In this document: positions 35,126 through 42,936 of the stretch, one piece after another | Layout: each line of letters begins with the position of its first letter | Position numbering within the stretch: position 1 is the stretch's first letter | DNA from: an uncultured Treponema sp. | GTDB lineage: Bacteria; Spirochaetota; Spirochaetia; Treponematales; Treponemataceae | DNA: 64,000 nucleotides | Direction: 5' to 3' | Assembly: GCA_949300145.1 (NCBI GenBank) | Contig: CASGDA010000005.1 | Span: forward strand, 1 to 64,000 | The notes under the pieces: generated by a model | What the model saw: only the letters and a program-made list of their open reading frames with translations | What the model was told of the DNA's origin: nothing | Database searches by the model: none | Program-made: the position numbers and the translations under genes

Positions 35126-36483
35126 AGTACACCTCCGGAATGATTTTCTTTTAATCCGTCCCTTATGATATGATGGATAGGAATCCTGGAAGGACACACC
35201 GCCGAACAGGCTCCGCAAAAGATACAATCCGGCAGTGAATCATTTTTCCCGGAATATTTTCCCCTTTGAACACAATATGCCACACGGATAGGATCAAGTT
35301 TTTGGGGGCATATTCCCAGACACCGTCCGCAGTGCACGCACTGGTGGACAGAATAGGGACGGCATTCTTCCCTGCTCATAAAGTGAAGGGACTTCGTATT
35401 CTTGTCCACGGGGGTATCAAGGTCATATACGGCGCGTCCTTCAATCAAGCCGTTCACAATTATTTTCGCGGGGGAAAATTTGAACCCGCCGCATTCTTCG
35501 ATTATGTCGCCTATTCTTGTACCTATACGCACATTAAGAATCATGGATTTTTCTATCGCCGATCCTGCGATAAGAACAGGCCTTTGCAATGTCGGTTTGT
35601 TGAAGCAGACAGACTCACAGACAGAAAAAGCGGTCCAGGGATCCATGCAAAAAACATCTTTCTTCCTGGTACCGGGGAACATTCCCGCCGCTTCTCCGGC
35701 GCATAAAATGGAGTTTCCGTAGGGATAAACGTTCGCCGCGGTTTGTTTTATTTCAACAGAAGCATGATGAAATAAAGACGAAACATCGTTCTCGAAGAAT
35801 GACGTTTTCTTTCTGTGGATAAAACAAATCTTATTTATGTCAAGGATTTTTGCTACAATAGAGCATCCCTCCAGAACTTCCGAAATATTGTTTTCAACCA
35901 AATACGAGTCAACAGCGCAGGAGGGATCCCCGTCAAACATACGGACCGCGAGGACAGTCTGCCGGGAGGAAGCCTCTTCTCCTGATTCATTTGAATCCCC
36001 GGAACCAGTCATGAAATTCCTGAGCAAAAATGCAAGGGGCTTAAAATCACTGAATGTGGAAACCACCCCGAAATCTTCGACGGACTTTAAAAGCATCCAC
36101 GGCGACGCCCCCTCCCACAAAAACCTGCCGCTTTTTTTTCCGGAAATATCAAAGGATCCTGAAAGCTGTATAACAGCGGCGGTTCCCACGGTTTGATCCA
36201 CGAGGGGCATTTCCCGGTATCCGCGTAAAACACCGGGAACGGAAGAATGAATTACAGCGGATTCAGGGTCTTTAGCGACAGCTATAACCTGCCCCTCTTT
36301 TACGGAAGCACCCGGCTGGATTACGGAACGGGCGGCCACCCCGTCATACTGGCGCAGGGGGATAACCGCAACCCCGGGCAGAAAGGCGTTGCCAGCGAAA
36401 GGCGCGGAATTCTGCGGATAAAAAATCTCCACCGGCTTTCGGTTAAAAACAGAACGCCGGCCTATATGTACAGTATGTTTCAT
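35122..36483 (-). CDS. rnfC: RnfC-like iron-sulfur protein lacking NADH/FMN motifs
   Basis: 453 residues from the ATG at 36483 (ATGA overlap with the upstream gene; GGAG 9 bases upstream). Two 4Fe-4S motifs are intact: CVHCGRCLGICP (about 382-393) and CIFCGACSAVCP (about 420-431). The N-terminal barrel-sandwich (SVKEGQVIAVAKDPESAVIHSS) and the NVYPYGNSILCAGEA and TPVDKNTKS segments fit RnfC. The glycine-rich nucleotide/FMN signature (GxGGAGFP) reads FGVVSTFSDFKPL, and ECEPY reads DGDPS. So the subunit keeps its electron-relay clusters but probably cannot bind NADH and FMN in the usual way. Confidence 0.85.
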   Translation of the reverse strand: MKHTVHIGRRSVFNRKPVEIFYPQNSAPFAGNAFLPGVAVIPLRQYDGVAARSVIQPGASVKEGQVIAVAKDPESAVIHSSVPGVLRGYREMPLVDQTVGTAAVIQLSGSFDISGKKSGRFLWEGASPWMLLKSVEDFGVVSTFSDFKPLAFLLRNFMTGSGDSNESGEEASSRQTVLAVRMFDGDPSCAVDSYLVENNISEVLEGCSIVAKILDINKICFIHRKKTSFFENDVSSLFHHASVEIKQTAANVYPYGNSILCAGEAAGMFPGTRKKDVFCMDPWTAFSVCESVCFNKPTLQRPVLIAGSAIEKSMILNVRIGTRIGDIIEECGGFKFSPAKIIVNGLIEGRAVYDLDTPVDKNTKSLHFMSREECRPYSVHQCVHCGRCLGICPQKLDPIRVAYCVQRGKYSGKNDSLPDCIFCGACSAVCPSRIPIHHIIRDGLKENHSGGVL

Positions 36484-37976
36484 CTTGGCATCTCCGTCCA
36501 TCCGGCCTTTATGAATCTTTTCTGACGGATAAGCATTTTCTCCAGAGGAGAAGCGTTGTGTTCAAAAATATTCATAATAAAGTCCGAATTAAATTCCGCT
36601 TTGATTTCGTTTTCAAACAGGAATTCCCCCTCCCCGTTTTTTATCACCCTCGGAACCGTCACAGTGTCACCCGGCTCAGGAATTTCAAAGGGCGAATTCA
36701 ATTTTCTCCATGGATAGGCTGATATATTCCATTGGAGAGCAACAAAATCAGAAAGCGAAAATACAGCGCTTCCACGGTTACCGCCGGAATCCTCAAACCC
36801 GGAAAAGAAACCTGATGAAACAGTTTCTTTAAATGTATCCGAAGAAAACCCTGTTCCGGCAGTATACCTTTCAGGAGCGGGTATATACAATGCATAAACC
36901 GCATTTTTTTCGTTTTTTTCATTAAAATGTTCCGTTTTTTTTTCGTTTTGAACACCGGAATGTTCTGTTTTTCCGTCAACACTGAAAAGAAAAACAGCCG
37001 CAGGAATTAAAACCACAGCCCAGGCCAGTTGAAATAAAAAAACGCCGGCATCCGGCAGTTTTTTTCCGGAGAACACAAGGCCCGTGACAGGACTTTTCAT
37101 AACCTCCGCCTTGAAAACAGGATGAAGCCTTTTTCTGTTTCTTAACATAAACAAGGGACTGTCAGCCGAAAAAACAGAGGGGAAAAATATATTCAGCAAA
37201 TACAAAAGGGCTGCGGAACCCGCCGGAACAAGCAAAACAAAAAACAAGCCCGCCCCATGGTTAAACAGAGGAAAAAAAGCCGCCGCAAACCACGGCAGGA
37301 AATACACCGAGTTTTTTCTGCATAAATCCATCCGCTGGGAGAAGGTTGTTACAACCCTGCGGGGAAAAACCGAGGCGAAAAAAGATGTAATTCCGCACAA
37401 ACAAAAGAAAGCTGAAAGCCATCCGGAGAAACTGTTCCTGGTCAATGCGAAAAGCAGGGGGAAGACGGAAGCCGCCAGAACAGCGGGAAAAGCCGGAAAA
37501 AAACAAACAGCGGAAGCCACAACTAAAAGGAGCAGAACAACCGGAGTCCAAAGGAATACATTGTTTTCCTCAAGAATCCAGGAAAATCCGGACGTATCCA
37601 GAAATTTTCCGAGGATTTTCCCGTAATTTGACCTCAGCCCCGACTCTTCTATATAAACAATTCTGTGGGAATATTCCGGATTAAAAAACCAGCGGGACCG
37701 CTGTCTTTCAGCCTCAGGGAGAAAAGAAATGACAGGGGTCAAATTCTGGCACGGGACAAACGCTGAATTTGACTGGGTAACATAATTTTCAATTCCCGCA
37801 GAATGGAGAACTGAAAGCAAATCTTCCTCCCTGTCCGGAGGGGAAACACAAAGGATTCTGTATCCGTCCCAAAGGGTTTCCGAAGTCTTTTCAGCGGTTA
37901 AAACAAGCGCAATGACTGAAAAAACACAAAACACTACAGAAAACAGGACGGGAAGTTTCAAACGACTTTTTTTCAT
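36480..37976 (-). CDS. Unknown multi-pass membrane protein heading the Rnf-like genes
   Basis: 498 residues, not recognised. An N-terminal membrane segment (about 8-28) is followed by an external domain of about 120 residues (ILCVSPPDREEDLLSVLHSA), then about seven membrane segments between 145 and 340, a low-complexity charged linker near 350-365 (TEHSGVQNEKKTEHFNEKN) and a C-terminal domain of about 130 residues. The early SPPDREEDLLSVLHSAGIEN has a ferredoxin-like beta-alpha-beta feel, but this is weak. Its stop overlaps the rnfC-like start (ATGA) and it begins 24 bases after the DUF212 gene, so a role with the Rnf-like complex is likely by context only. Confidence 0.65.
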   Translation of the reverse strand: MKKSRLKLPVLFSVVFCVFSVIALVLTAEKTSETLWDGYRILCVSPPDREEDLLSVLHSAGIENYVTQSNSAFVPCQNLTPVISFLPEAERQRSRWFFNPEYSHRIVYIEESGLRSNYGKILGKFLDTSGFSWILEENNVFLWTPVVLLLLVVASAVCFFPAFPAVLAASVFPLLFALTRNSFSGWLSAFFCLCGITSFFASVFPRRVVTTFSQRMDLCRKNSVYFLPWFAAAFFPLFNHGAGLFFVLLVPAGSAALLYLLNIFFPSVFSADSPLFMLRNRKRLHPVFKAEVMKSPVTGLVFSGKKLPDAGVFLFQLAWAVVLIPAAVFLFSVDGKTEHSGVQNEKKTEHFNEKNEKNAVYALYIPAPERYTAGTGFSSDTFKETVSSGFFSGFEDSGGNRGSAVFSLSDFVALQWNISAYPWRKLNSPFEIPEPGDTVTVPRVIKNGEGEFLFENEIKAEFNSDFIMNIFEHNASPLEKMLIRQKRFIKAGWTEMPR

Positions 37977-38000
37977 ATAAAAACAAATAAAACCGGATAA

Positions 38001-38480
38001 TCAGAGAGTGGAAAAAGCAACCCCTATGAAAAAACCAAGGAGAAGTCCTGCAAAAACCTCAACGGGCTTGTGTCCTTGTATTTCTTTTACAGGCTTGAAC
38101 TGGATCTTTGTCCTTTCAGAAATTTTTGTACCCAGATCGTTCAAAGCCTTTGCCTGCTGGCCGCTGCTTCTTCTTACACCCATAGCATCACGGACAACAA
38201 TAAGGGTAAAACAGCATGAAAACACAAACAAATCGGACGCTATACCGTTTTTAAATGCTATGGCTGTCGTCACAGAAGAAACCAGCGCGGAATGGCTAGA
38301 AGGCATACCGCCTGTCCGCCAGAAAAACAATTCGAGGAACTGTCTTGTACTGGTTACTGAATGGGTGATAAGGCAGATAACCGTTTTGAGCATCTGGCTT
38401 ATAAACCAGCTCGCTAAAGCAGATAAAAACAGAGGATTATATATGAAGCCTTGCAGTTGCCCGGCAAGCTCTCTTTCCAT
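38001..38480 (-). CDS. DUF212/divergent PAP2 family membrane protein
   Basis: 159 residues with about four membrane segments. It shows the DUF212 (YuiD-like) pattern: NPLFLSALASWFISQMLKTV, GGMPSSHSALVSSVTTAIAF (PSSHS, as in PAP2 phosphatases), RDAMGVRRSSGQQAKALND and GHKPVEVFAGLLLGFFIG. The motifs are like acid phosphatase/haloperoxidase enzymes, suggesting a membrane phosphatase acting on lipid-linked phosphates, but activity has not been settled for this branch. First gene of the minus-strand operon that continues into the Rnf-like cluster. Confidence 0.85.
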   Translation of the reverse strand: MERELAGQLQGFIYNPLFLSALASWFISQMLKTVICLITHSVTSTRQFLELFFWRTGGMPSSHSALVSSVTTAIAFKNGIASDLFVFSCCFTLIVVRDAMGVRRSSGQQAKALNDLGTKISERTKIQFKPVKEIQGHKPVEVFAGLLLGFFIGVAFSTL

Positions 38481-38488
38481 GCTTCAAT

Positions 38489-38517
38489 ATATTCGTCCAA
38501 AACCCTTCTTTTGTCAA
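38489..38517 (-). promoter_or_regulatory. Promoter abutting the DUF212/Rnf-like operon
   Basis: On the minus strand TTGACA (38517-38512), a 17-base spacer and GAATAT (38494-38489). Eight bases separate the -10 from the ATG at 38480. The -10 is weak, but the distance from -35 to ATG equals that of the other start-abutting promoters in this window. Confidence 0.5.
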
Positions 38518-38555
38518 GATTGAAGTCAGCCCGCAGGACAAAAGCGTCCGCCCGC

Positions 38556-38584
38556 TTGAAAACCCCTGTTTACGGTGTTAAATT
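38556..38584 (+). promoter_or_regulatory. Promoter abutting the RluA-family gene
   Basis: TTGAAA (38556-38561), a 17-base spacer and TAAATT (38579-38584). Ten bases separate the -10 from the ATG at 38595. No ribosome site is visible. Confidence 0.55.
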
Positions 38585-38594
38585 GTCTTGCAGT

Positions 38595-39569
38595 ATGGAA
38601 TTCCAGCGGGTTACAATAACAAAAAATGATGACGGAAGAAGGGTTGACCGGGTTGTGCGCAGATTTCTGCCGGACATCCCGCTGTCCGCGATATACAAAC
38701 TCATGCGCAGGGGTTTTATACGCATAGACGGTAAGAAGATTCTGCCGGAAACAAGGTGCAGGGAATCTTCCTGTCTGGAAATTGAAATACACACAGCGAA
38801 AGCCTCCCGCCCAGGCAGGGCGGAAGACTGCAGGCAGGAACAGGCCCTGAAGGAAATTCCGCATAATCAGCGCAATCACAATATAAAGCCGGAAAACATA
38901 ATTATACTTAAAACAAGGGATTTTCTATTCATAAACAAACCGGCGGGAATCCCTGTCCACGGAGATGATTCACTTTGTTCCGTCATTCCCCGTGAGAAAG
39001 AGGCGGAGGAATCCCTTTCGTTCAGGACAGGGCCTCTCCACAGACTGGATAAAGATACAACCGGGATAATAACTTTCTCAAGAACACTCGACGGAGCCAG
39101 ATGGTTTTCTGAAAACCTGAGGGAAAAGAAAATAGGTAAATTCTATCTGGGAATAATTGACGGAGAATGCGGCGGAAAAGAAATTTGGCGGGATATTTTC
39201 AAGGATAAAAAAGGCGGTGAAAAAATGATGGAAACGGATTTCTTCCCCGTCACTTCCACTGAAGGAAAAACCCTGGCGGTTTTCAGGATTCACACAGGAT
39301 GTAAACACCAGATAAGAAGACAGGCTTCCATGAGGGGACATCCCCTTTCAGGTGACCTGCGTTACGGCGGCTCGAAGCTGGAATCAGGACTGCGGGGAGG
39401 ATATTTTCTGCACGCTTTCCGCCTTGTTTTTCCCGATGAAAGACCGGAGGATCTGCCGGAAAAAATCATCGCGCCTTTTCCGGAAAGGCTGGAAAAGGCA
39501 TCCGGAACATTTTTTGGTGAAAATATCCTTGCGGATATGTTGTCCTGCACTTATACTTTTAACGGATGA
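38595..39569 (+). CDS. RluA-family pseudouridine synthase
   Basis: 324 residues from the ATG at 38595. An S4 RNA-binding domain occupies about 10-60 (DGRRVDRVVRRFLPDIP, RRGFIRIDGKKI). The RluA catalytic domain has FLFINKPAGIPVHGDD and the signature GPLHRLDKDTTG with the catalytic Asp, then FRIHTGCKHQIRRQ and GHPLSGDLRYGG. It turns uridine to pseudouridine in rRNA (RluC/RluD-like positions) or tRNA; the exact target cannot be told. It overlaps the next gene by 4 bases (ATGA). Confidence 0.92.
   Translation: MEFQRVTITKNDDGRRVDRVVRRFLPDIPLSAIYKLMRRGFIRIDGKKILPETRCRESSCLEIEIHTAKASRPGRAEDCRQEQALKEIPHNQRNHNIKPENIIILKTRDFLFINKPAGIPVHGDDSLCSVIPREKEAEESLSFRTGPLHRLDKDTTGIITFSRTLDGARWFSENLREKKIGKFYLGIIDGECGGKEIWRDIFKDKKGGEKMMETDFFPVTSTEGKTLAVFRIHTGCKHQIRRQASMRGHPLSGDLRYGGSKLESGLRGGYFLHAFRLVFPDERPEDLPEKIIAPFPERLEKASGTFFGENILADMLSCTYTFNG
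39529..39557 (+). promoter_or_regulatory. Internal promoter abutting the P-loop/Asp23-like gene
   Basis: TTGCGG (39529-39534), a 17-base spacer and TATACT (39552-39557), 8 bases before the ATG at 39566. It lies inside the end of the RluA-family gene. Translation could also be coupled through the ATGA overlap, so this promoter may add to read-through. Confidence 0.45.
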
Positions 39570-40468
39570 ATTTCTTAAATAAAATTTCATATTTCTTCAA
39601 AGGCATAAAAGTCTTCGCTTTGGTAGGGGCAAGCGGAACAGGGAAAAGTTACCATGCGAAAATTTTAAGCCAGGAGATAGGCATCGACCTGATTATAGAT
39701 GACGGGCTTCTCATACGCGGGGATAAAATACTTGGGGGGCATTCCGCAAAGCGCGAAAAAAATTACATGGGGGCCATACGGTGCGCCCTGTTCGATGAGA
39801 AAACCCACAGGGACGAAATCGCCAGATGCCTTTACAAGCAGAAATTCAAAAAAATACTTATACTCGGTACTTCCGAAAAAATGGTGAATAAAATCGCGGT
39901 GAGGCTTCAGCTTCCGCCTCCGCAAAAAATAATAAAAATCGAGGAAATCGCTACACCTGAAGAAATAGAAAGGGCACTGAGATCCAGACGGGTTGAAGGG
40001 AAGCATGTTATTCCGGTTCCGTCCATGGAAGTTCAAAGGAATTACTCCCAGATTTTCTATGACCGCGTAAAAGTCTTTTTCAGCAGAAAGCAGAATATTT
40101 TAGGCGGCAAATCCGAACAGGTTTTTGAAAAATCCGTCGTCCGGCCGGAATTTTCAAAAAACAGCGGTAAGGTGACAATTTCCGAAGCGGCTTTGAGCCA
40201 GATAGTAATCCAGTGCGTCGAGGAATACGATAAAAACGTGCGTATAAAAAAGCTTTCAATAAAAACCGATGCGAACGGATACAGGCTTGTGATTCTTATG
40301 GACGTCCCTTTCGGAACCCAGCTCATCGGAAAAATACGCCATATGCAGGAATTTATAATTGACAATGTGGAGAGGTATACCGGGATACTGATAGAGGATG
40401 CCCATATCATTATAGATAAAATCACGCATCCCGCCCCTGAAGACTCTAAAAGTAAAATAAAATACTGA
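39566..40468 (+). CDS. P-loop NTPase fused to an Asp23/Gls24-like domain
   Basis: 300 residues. A P-loop is at 21-28 (GASGTGKS) in FALVGASGTGKSYHAK, followed by a small kinase-like or ATPase-like domain (IIDDGLLIRGDKIL, KKILILGTSEKMVN) up to about 185. The C-terminal part from about 200 (KVTISEAALSQIVIQCVEEY, IKKLSIKTDANGYRLVI, DVPFGTQLIGKIRHMQEF, ERYTGILIEDAHIIID) follows the Asp23/Gls24 (alkaline-shock protein) pattern. Fusion of these two domains is unusual to my knowledge. No catalytic Walker B could be fixed with certainty. It is translated with the upstream pseudouridine synthase and converges with the CCA/poly(A) polymerase gene 5 bases downstream. Confidence 0.72.
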   Translation: MNFLNKISYFFKGIKVFALVGASGTGKSYHAKILSQEIGIDLIIDDGLLIRGDKILGGHSAKREKNYMGAIRCALFDEKTHRDEIARCLYKQKFKKILILGTSEKMVNKIAVRLQLPPPQKIIKIEEIATPEEIERALRSRRVEGKHVIPVPSMEVQRNYSQIFYDRVKVFFSRKQNILGGKSEQVFEKSVVRPEFSKNSGKVTISEAALSQIVIQCVEEYDKNVRIKKLSIKTDANGYRLVILMDVPFGTQLIGKIRHMQEFIIDNVERYTGILIEDAHIIIDKITHPAPEDSKSKIKY

Positions 40469-40473
40469 TTTAA

Positions 40474-41637
40474 TTACAAAAAAGCCGCGATTTTTTCAGT
40501 TTCGGAAGCAGGCACTTCATACTTTATCCCCGCCTTTACGGGCTCTTTTGCTGAAACCTTTTTCCTGGAAGCAGGAATACGCCTTTTTTTACGTATGCGG
40601 ACATCTATGCCGCCCTCTTCAAGACATTTAATGACGGCATATTCGAGTTCCATGCGCGGCGGATTCATCGGGAGGATGAAGCGCCTGCATTCAGAATAAA
40701 CGTTTCTGTACACCTCCACGGGGTTCCCCTTCCAGTCCGCAATCATTTTCAAAAAATCCCGGATGAGGAAAACAAGCTTGTCGCCCAGCCTCTCCGCCTT
40801 TCCGGAAAGGACGGATTCATCAAGGGAGGCAAGGCTCTTTTCATAGGCATCGGTGAAATCCCTGCATCCATCCATTAAATCCGCGGCGCCGGACTGCAGA
40901 TACATGAAAAAATCGTAATGCACGGCCTCCTTCATGATTTTACAGGCATTACCGCTGTTTAAAATCTTTATTATTTCCTCGGTCAGCCTGGAAGGAGAAA
41001 CCGTATTAAGCATGGGGGCCGATTTTTTCATCTCATGACGCAAATAAAACGGCATCCTGCATCCTGAAGAAACAGAATACTTCAGGGCCCTCAGCATACG
41101 GACAGGATCCTCCCTGAATATAACCTTTACAGGAATAACAGGGGTAAGCCGTTTTGCCTGCATATCCCTGACCCCTCCGGTGTAATCGATTATCTGCTCT
41201 TTTTCAGGGTCATAATAAAGGGAATTTATCGTGAAATCACGCCGCAAAACATCCTCATCCATTGTGCCGAATTTATTCCCGACACTGCCCTCCTTTATGG
41301 AACGGAAGGTGGACACCTCAAAAATTTTATCAGGATAAAAAATATGCACCAGCCTGAAACGTTTCCCGATAACCCTCGAATTCCTGAAAATCCTTTTTAT
41401 GCTGGAGGGTTCCGCAGAAGTCACAATATCAAAGTCTTTGGGATGCCTGCCTATAATCAAGTCCCTTACGGCGCCGCCCACAAGATATGCATCGTAACCG
41501 AAATCTTTCAGACGGCTGATAATGCGGAGGGCATCAGAATCTATAAGCTGTCTTTTTATTTTATGGTCTTTATATGTGTAAATCAGGGCTTTTTTTACAG
41601 TTCTACCTTTTTTATCATGGGAGTATCGGATAAGCAT
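40474..41637 (-). CDS. CCA-adding enzyme/poly(A) polymerase family protein
   Basis: 387 residues from the ATG at 41637 (a second ATG three codons upstream at 41646 is the alternative). Class II nucleotidyltransferase signatures: DAYLVGGAVRDLIIGRHPKD followed by FDIVTSAEP (catalytic DxD), IGKRFRLVHIF, EDVLRRDFTINSLYYD and DPVRMLRALKYSVSSGC. It either adds CCA to tRNA 3' ends or adds poly(A); family members are hard to tell apart. The tail is basic with RKKRRIPASRKK. Length fits PcnB-like enzymes without an HD domain. It is divergent from the RumA-like gene. Confidence 0.88.
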   Translation of the reverse strand: MLIRYSHDKKGRTVKKALIYTYKDHKIKRQLIDSDALRIISRLKDFGYDAYLVGGAVRDLIIGRHPKDFDIVTSAEPSSIKRIFRNSRVIGKRFRLVHIFYPDKIFEVSTFRSIKEGSVGNKFGTMDEDVLRRDFTINSLYYDPEKEQIIDYTGGVRDMQAKRLTPVIPVKVIFREDPVRMLRALKYSVSSGCRMPFYLRHEMKKSAPMLNTVSPSRLTEEIIKILNSGNACKIMKEAVHYDFFMYLQSGAADLMDGCRDFTDAYEKSLASLDESVLSGKAERLGDKLVFLIRDFLKMIADWKGNPVEVYRNVYSECRRFILPMNPPRMELEYAVIKCLEEGGIDVRIRKKRRIPASRKKVSAKEPVKAGIKYEVPASETEKIAAFL

Positions 41638-41647
41638 AACTGCCATT

Positions 41648-41676
41648 ATTTTCTACATATTCGCCGTCTGTGTCAA
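41648..41676 (-). promoter_or_regulatory. Promoter abutting the CCA/poly(A) polymerase-like gene
   Basis: On the minus strand TTGACA (41676-41671), a 17-base spacer and GAAAAT (41653-41648). Ten bases separate it from the ATG at 41637; the ATG at 41646 is only 1 base away, which supports the second ATG as start. The -10 matches TATAAT at four of six positions. Confidence 0.45.
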
Positions 41677-41727
41677 TGATCAGGGAGTACTCCGGAACAG
41701 ATGCTTTCAGCACCGTGTTTATTGTGG

Positions 41728-41733
41728 TATTAT
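41728..41733 (+). promoter_or_regulatory. -10 box abutting the RumA-like gene
   Basis: TATTAT at 41728-41733, 6 bases before the ATG at 41740. A -35 box is weak (TTTCAG or CTTTCA near 41704-41710). No ribosome site is present. Confidence 0.4.
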
Positions 41734-41739
41734 GGATTT

Positions 41740-42936
41740 ATGTACGTAACCGGGGAAAAAATCGTTACAGGCGGAAAATGCATTGCGCACATAGACGGAA
41801 AAACTGTGTTTATATCAGGCCTGCTTCCGGAGGAAACCGCTGAAATAAAAATCACGAAAAGCCGCAGGGATTACGATGAGGCTGAAACAGTAAAAATCCT
41901 GGAAAAATCACCCAGAAGAATTGTACCGCCATGTCCAAACGCAGGTGTATGCGGAGGATGCAGTTTAATCATGGCGGAAAGCGGATACCAGCAGGAGCTC
42001 AGGACTGGAATACTCAGGGATTTGCTTGAAAGATTCAAATGTCATTACGACGGCGTCATAGAAATCATCCCTTCCCGTCCCTTTGAATACAGATCGAGAT
42101 TCCAGTTCCACAAAACAGCCGGCGGTAAACCCGGTTTATGCGGAAAAGCTTCCAACAGGGTTATACCTGTAAATGACTGCCCGGTGGCTGTGCCGGAAAT
42201 AAGGGAAATGCTGGCGGACGGAGAACTGGAAAAAAAAGCCGCACTTTTACCGGGCAAAGACAGAATCAATGTATTCGCCTTCGCGGGTAAAAAATCCGTG
42301 GAATCCCCCGTTGACACGGAGAATTTATTCACCATTGTCATCAACAATAAAAAAATAACGTTTGACATCAGATCTTTTTTTCAATCCAACATCCCCGCCT
42401 TTGAAAAAGCGGCCTCAACAGCCCTTTCCGGTTTCAGATTTGACAATACCGGGACAGACAACTCAACCTCAAAAGGGAAAACTTTCCTTGATTTTTATTC
42501 CGGTTGCGGAGTTTTTTCCGTCATGGCTGAGAATATTTTTCAAAAACTTTTTTTGGTGGAAGAAAACGCCATGTCCATCGCGGCGGCTGAAAAGAATCTG
42601 GGGAGAAATATATCGGGAAACAAAACCGACGCCCTCTTTTTCAGGATGAAGGACAGGGAATGGACTGAAACGGAAGAATCAAAGATGGAATTTGACGGGG
42701 CGGTAATTGACCCTCCAAGGACAGGAATAGGAAAGAAAACGCTTTCCTGGCTTTTTTCCGCAAAAATAAAAAACCTGCGGTATCTTTCATGCGAACCCTC
42801 AACTTTTGCACGGGATACGGCGGAATTAATTTCAAACGGATGGAAACTGGAGAAAGTCTTTTTATGCGATTTTTATCCCCAGACCCATCATATTGAAACA
42901 CTGGGATTCTTTTCCAGAACGGAGCAAAAATGCTGA
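41740..42936 (+). CDS. TrmA/RumA-family RNA (uracil-5)-methyltransferase
   Basis: 398 residues from the ATG at 41740. An N-terminal TRAM-like domain (about 1-55) is followed by an Fe-S type Cys cluster (CPNAGVCGGCS), a Rossmann methyltransferase fold (FLDFYSGCGVFSVM) and the catalytic signature DPPRTGIG with the nucleophile Cys in LRYLSCEPSTFARD, ending in FYPQTHHIETLGFF. It methylates uridine C5 in rRNA or tRNA with S-adenosylmethionine. It overlaps the next gene by 7 bases. Confidence 0.9.
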   Translation: MYVTGEKIVTGGKCIAHIDGKTVFISGLLPEETAEIKITKSRRDYDEAETVKILEKSPRRIVPPCPNAGVCGGCSLIMAESGYQQELRTGILRDLLERFKCHYDGVIEIIPSRPFEYRSRFQFHKTAGGKPGLCGKASNRVIPVNDCPVAVPEIREMLADGELEKKAALLPGKDRINVFAFAGKKSVESPVDTENLFTIVINNKKITFDIRSFFQSNIPAFEKAASTALSGFRFDNTGTDNSTSKGKTFLDFYSGCGVFSVMAENIFQKLFLVEENAMSIAAAEKNLGRNISGNKTDALFFRMKDREWTETEESKMEFDGAVIDPPRTGIGKKTLSWLFSAKIKNLRYLSCEPSTFARDTAELISNGWKLEKVFLCDFYPQTHHIETLGFFSRTEQKC

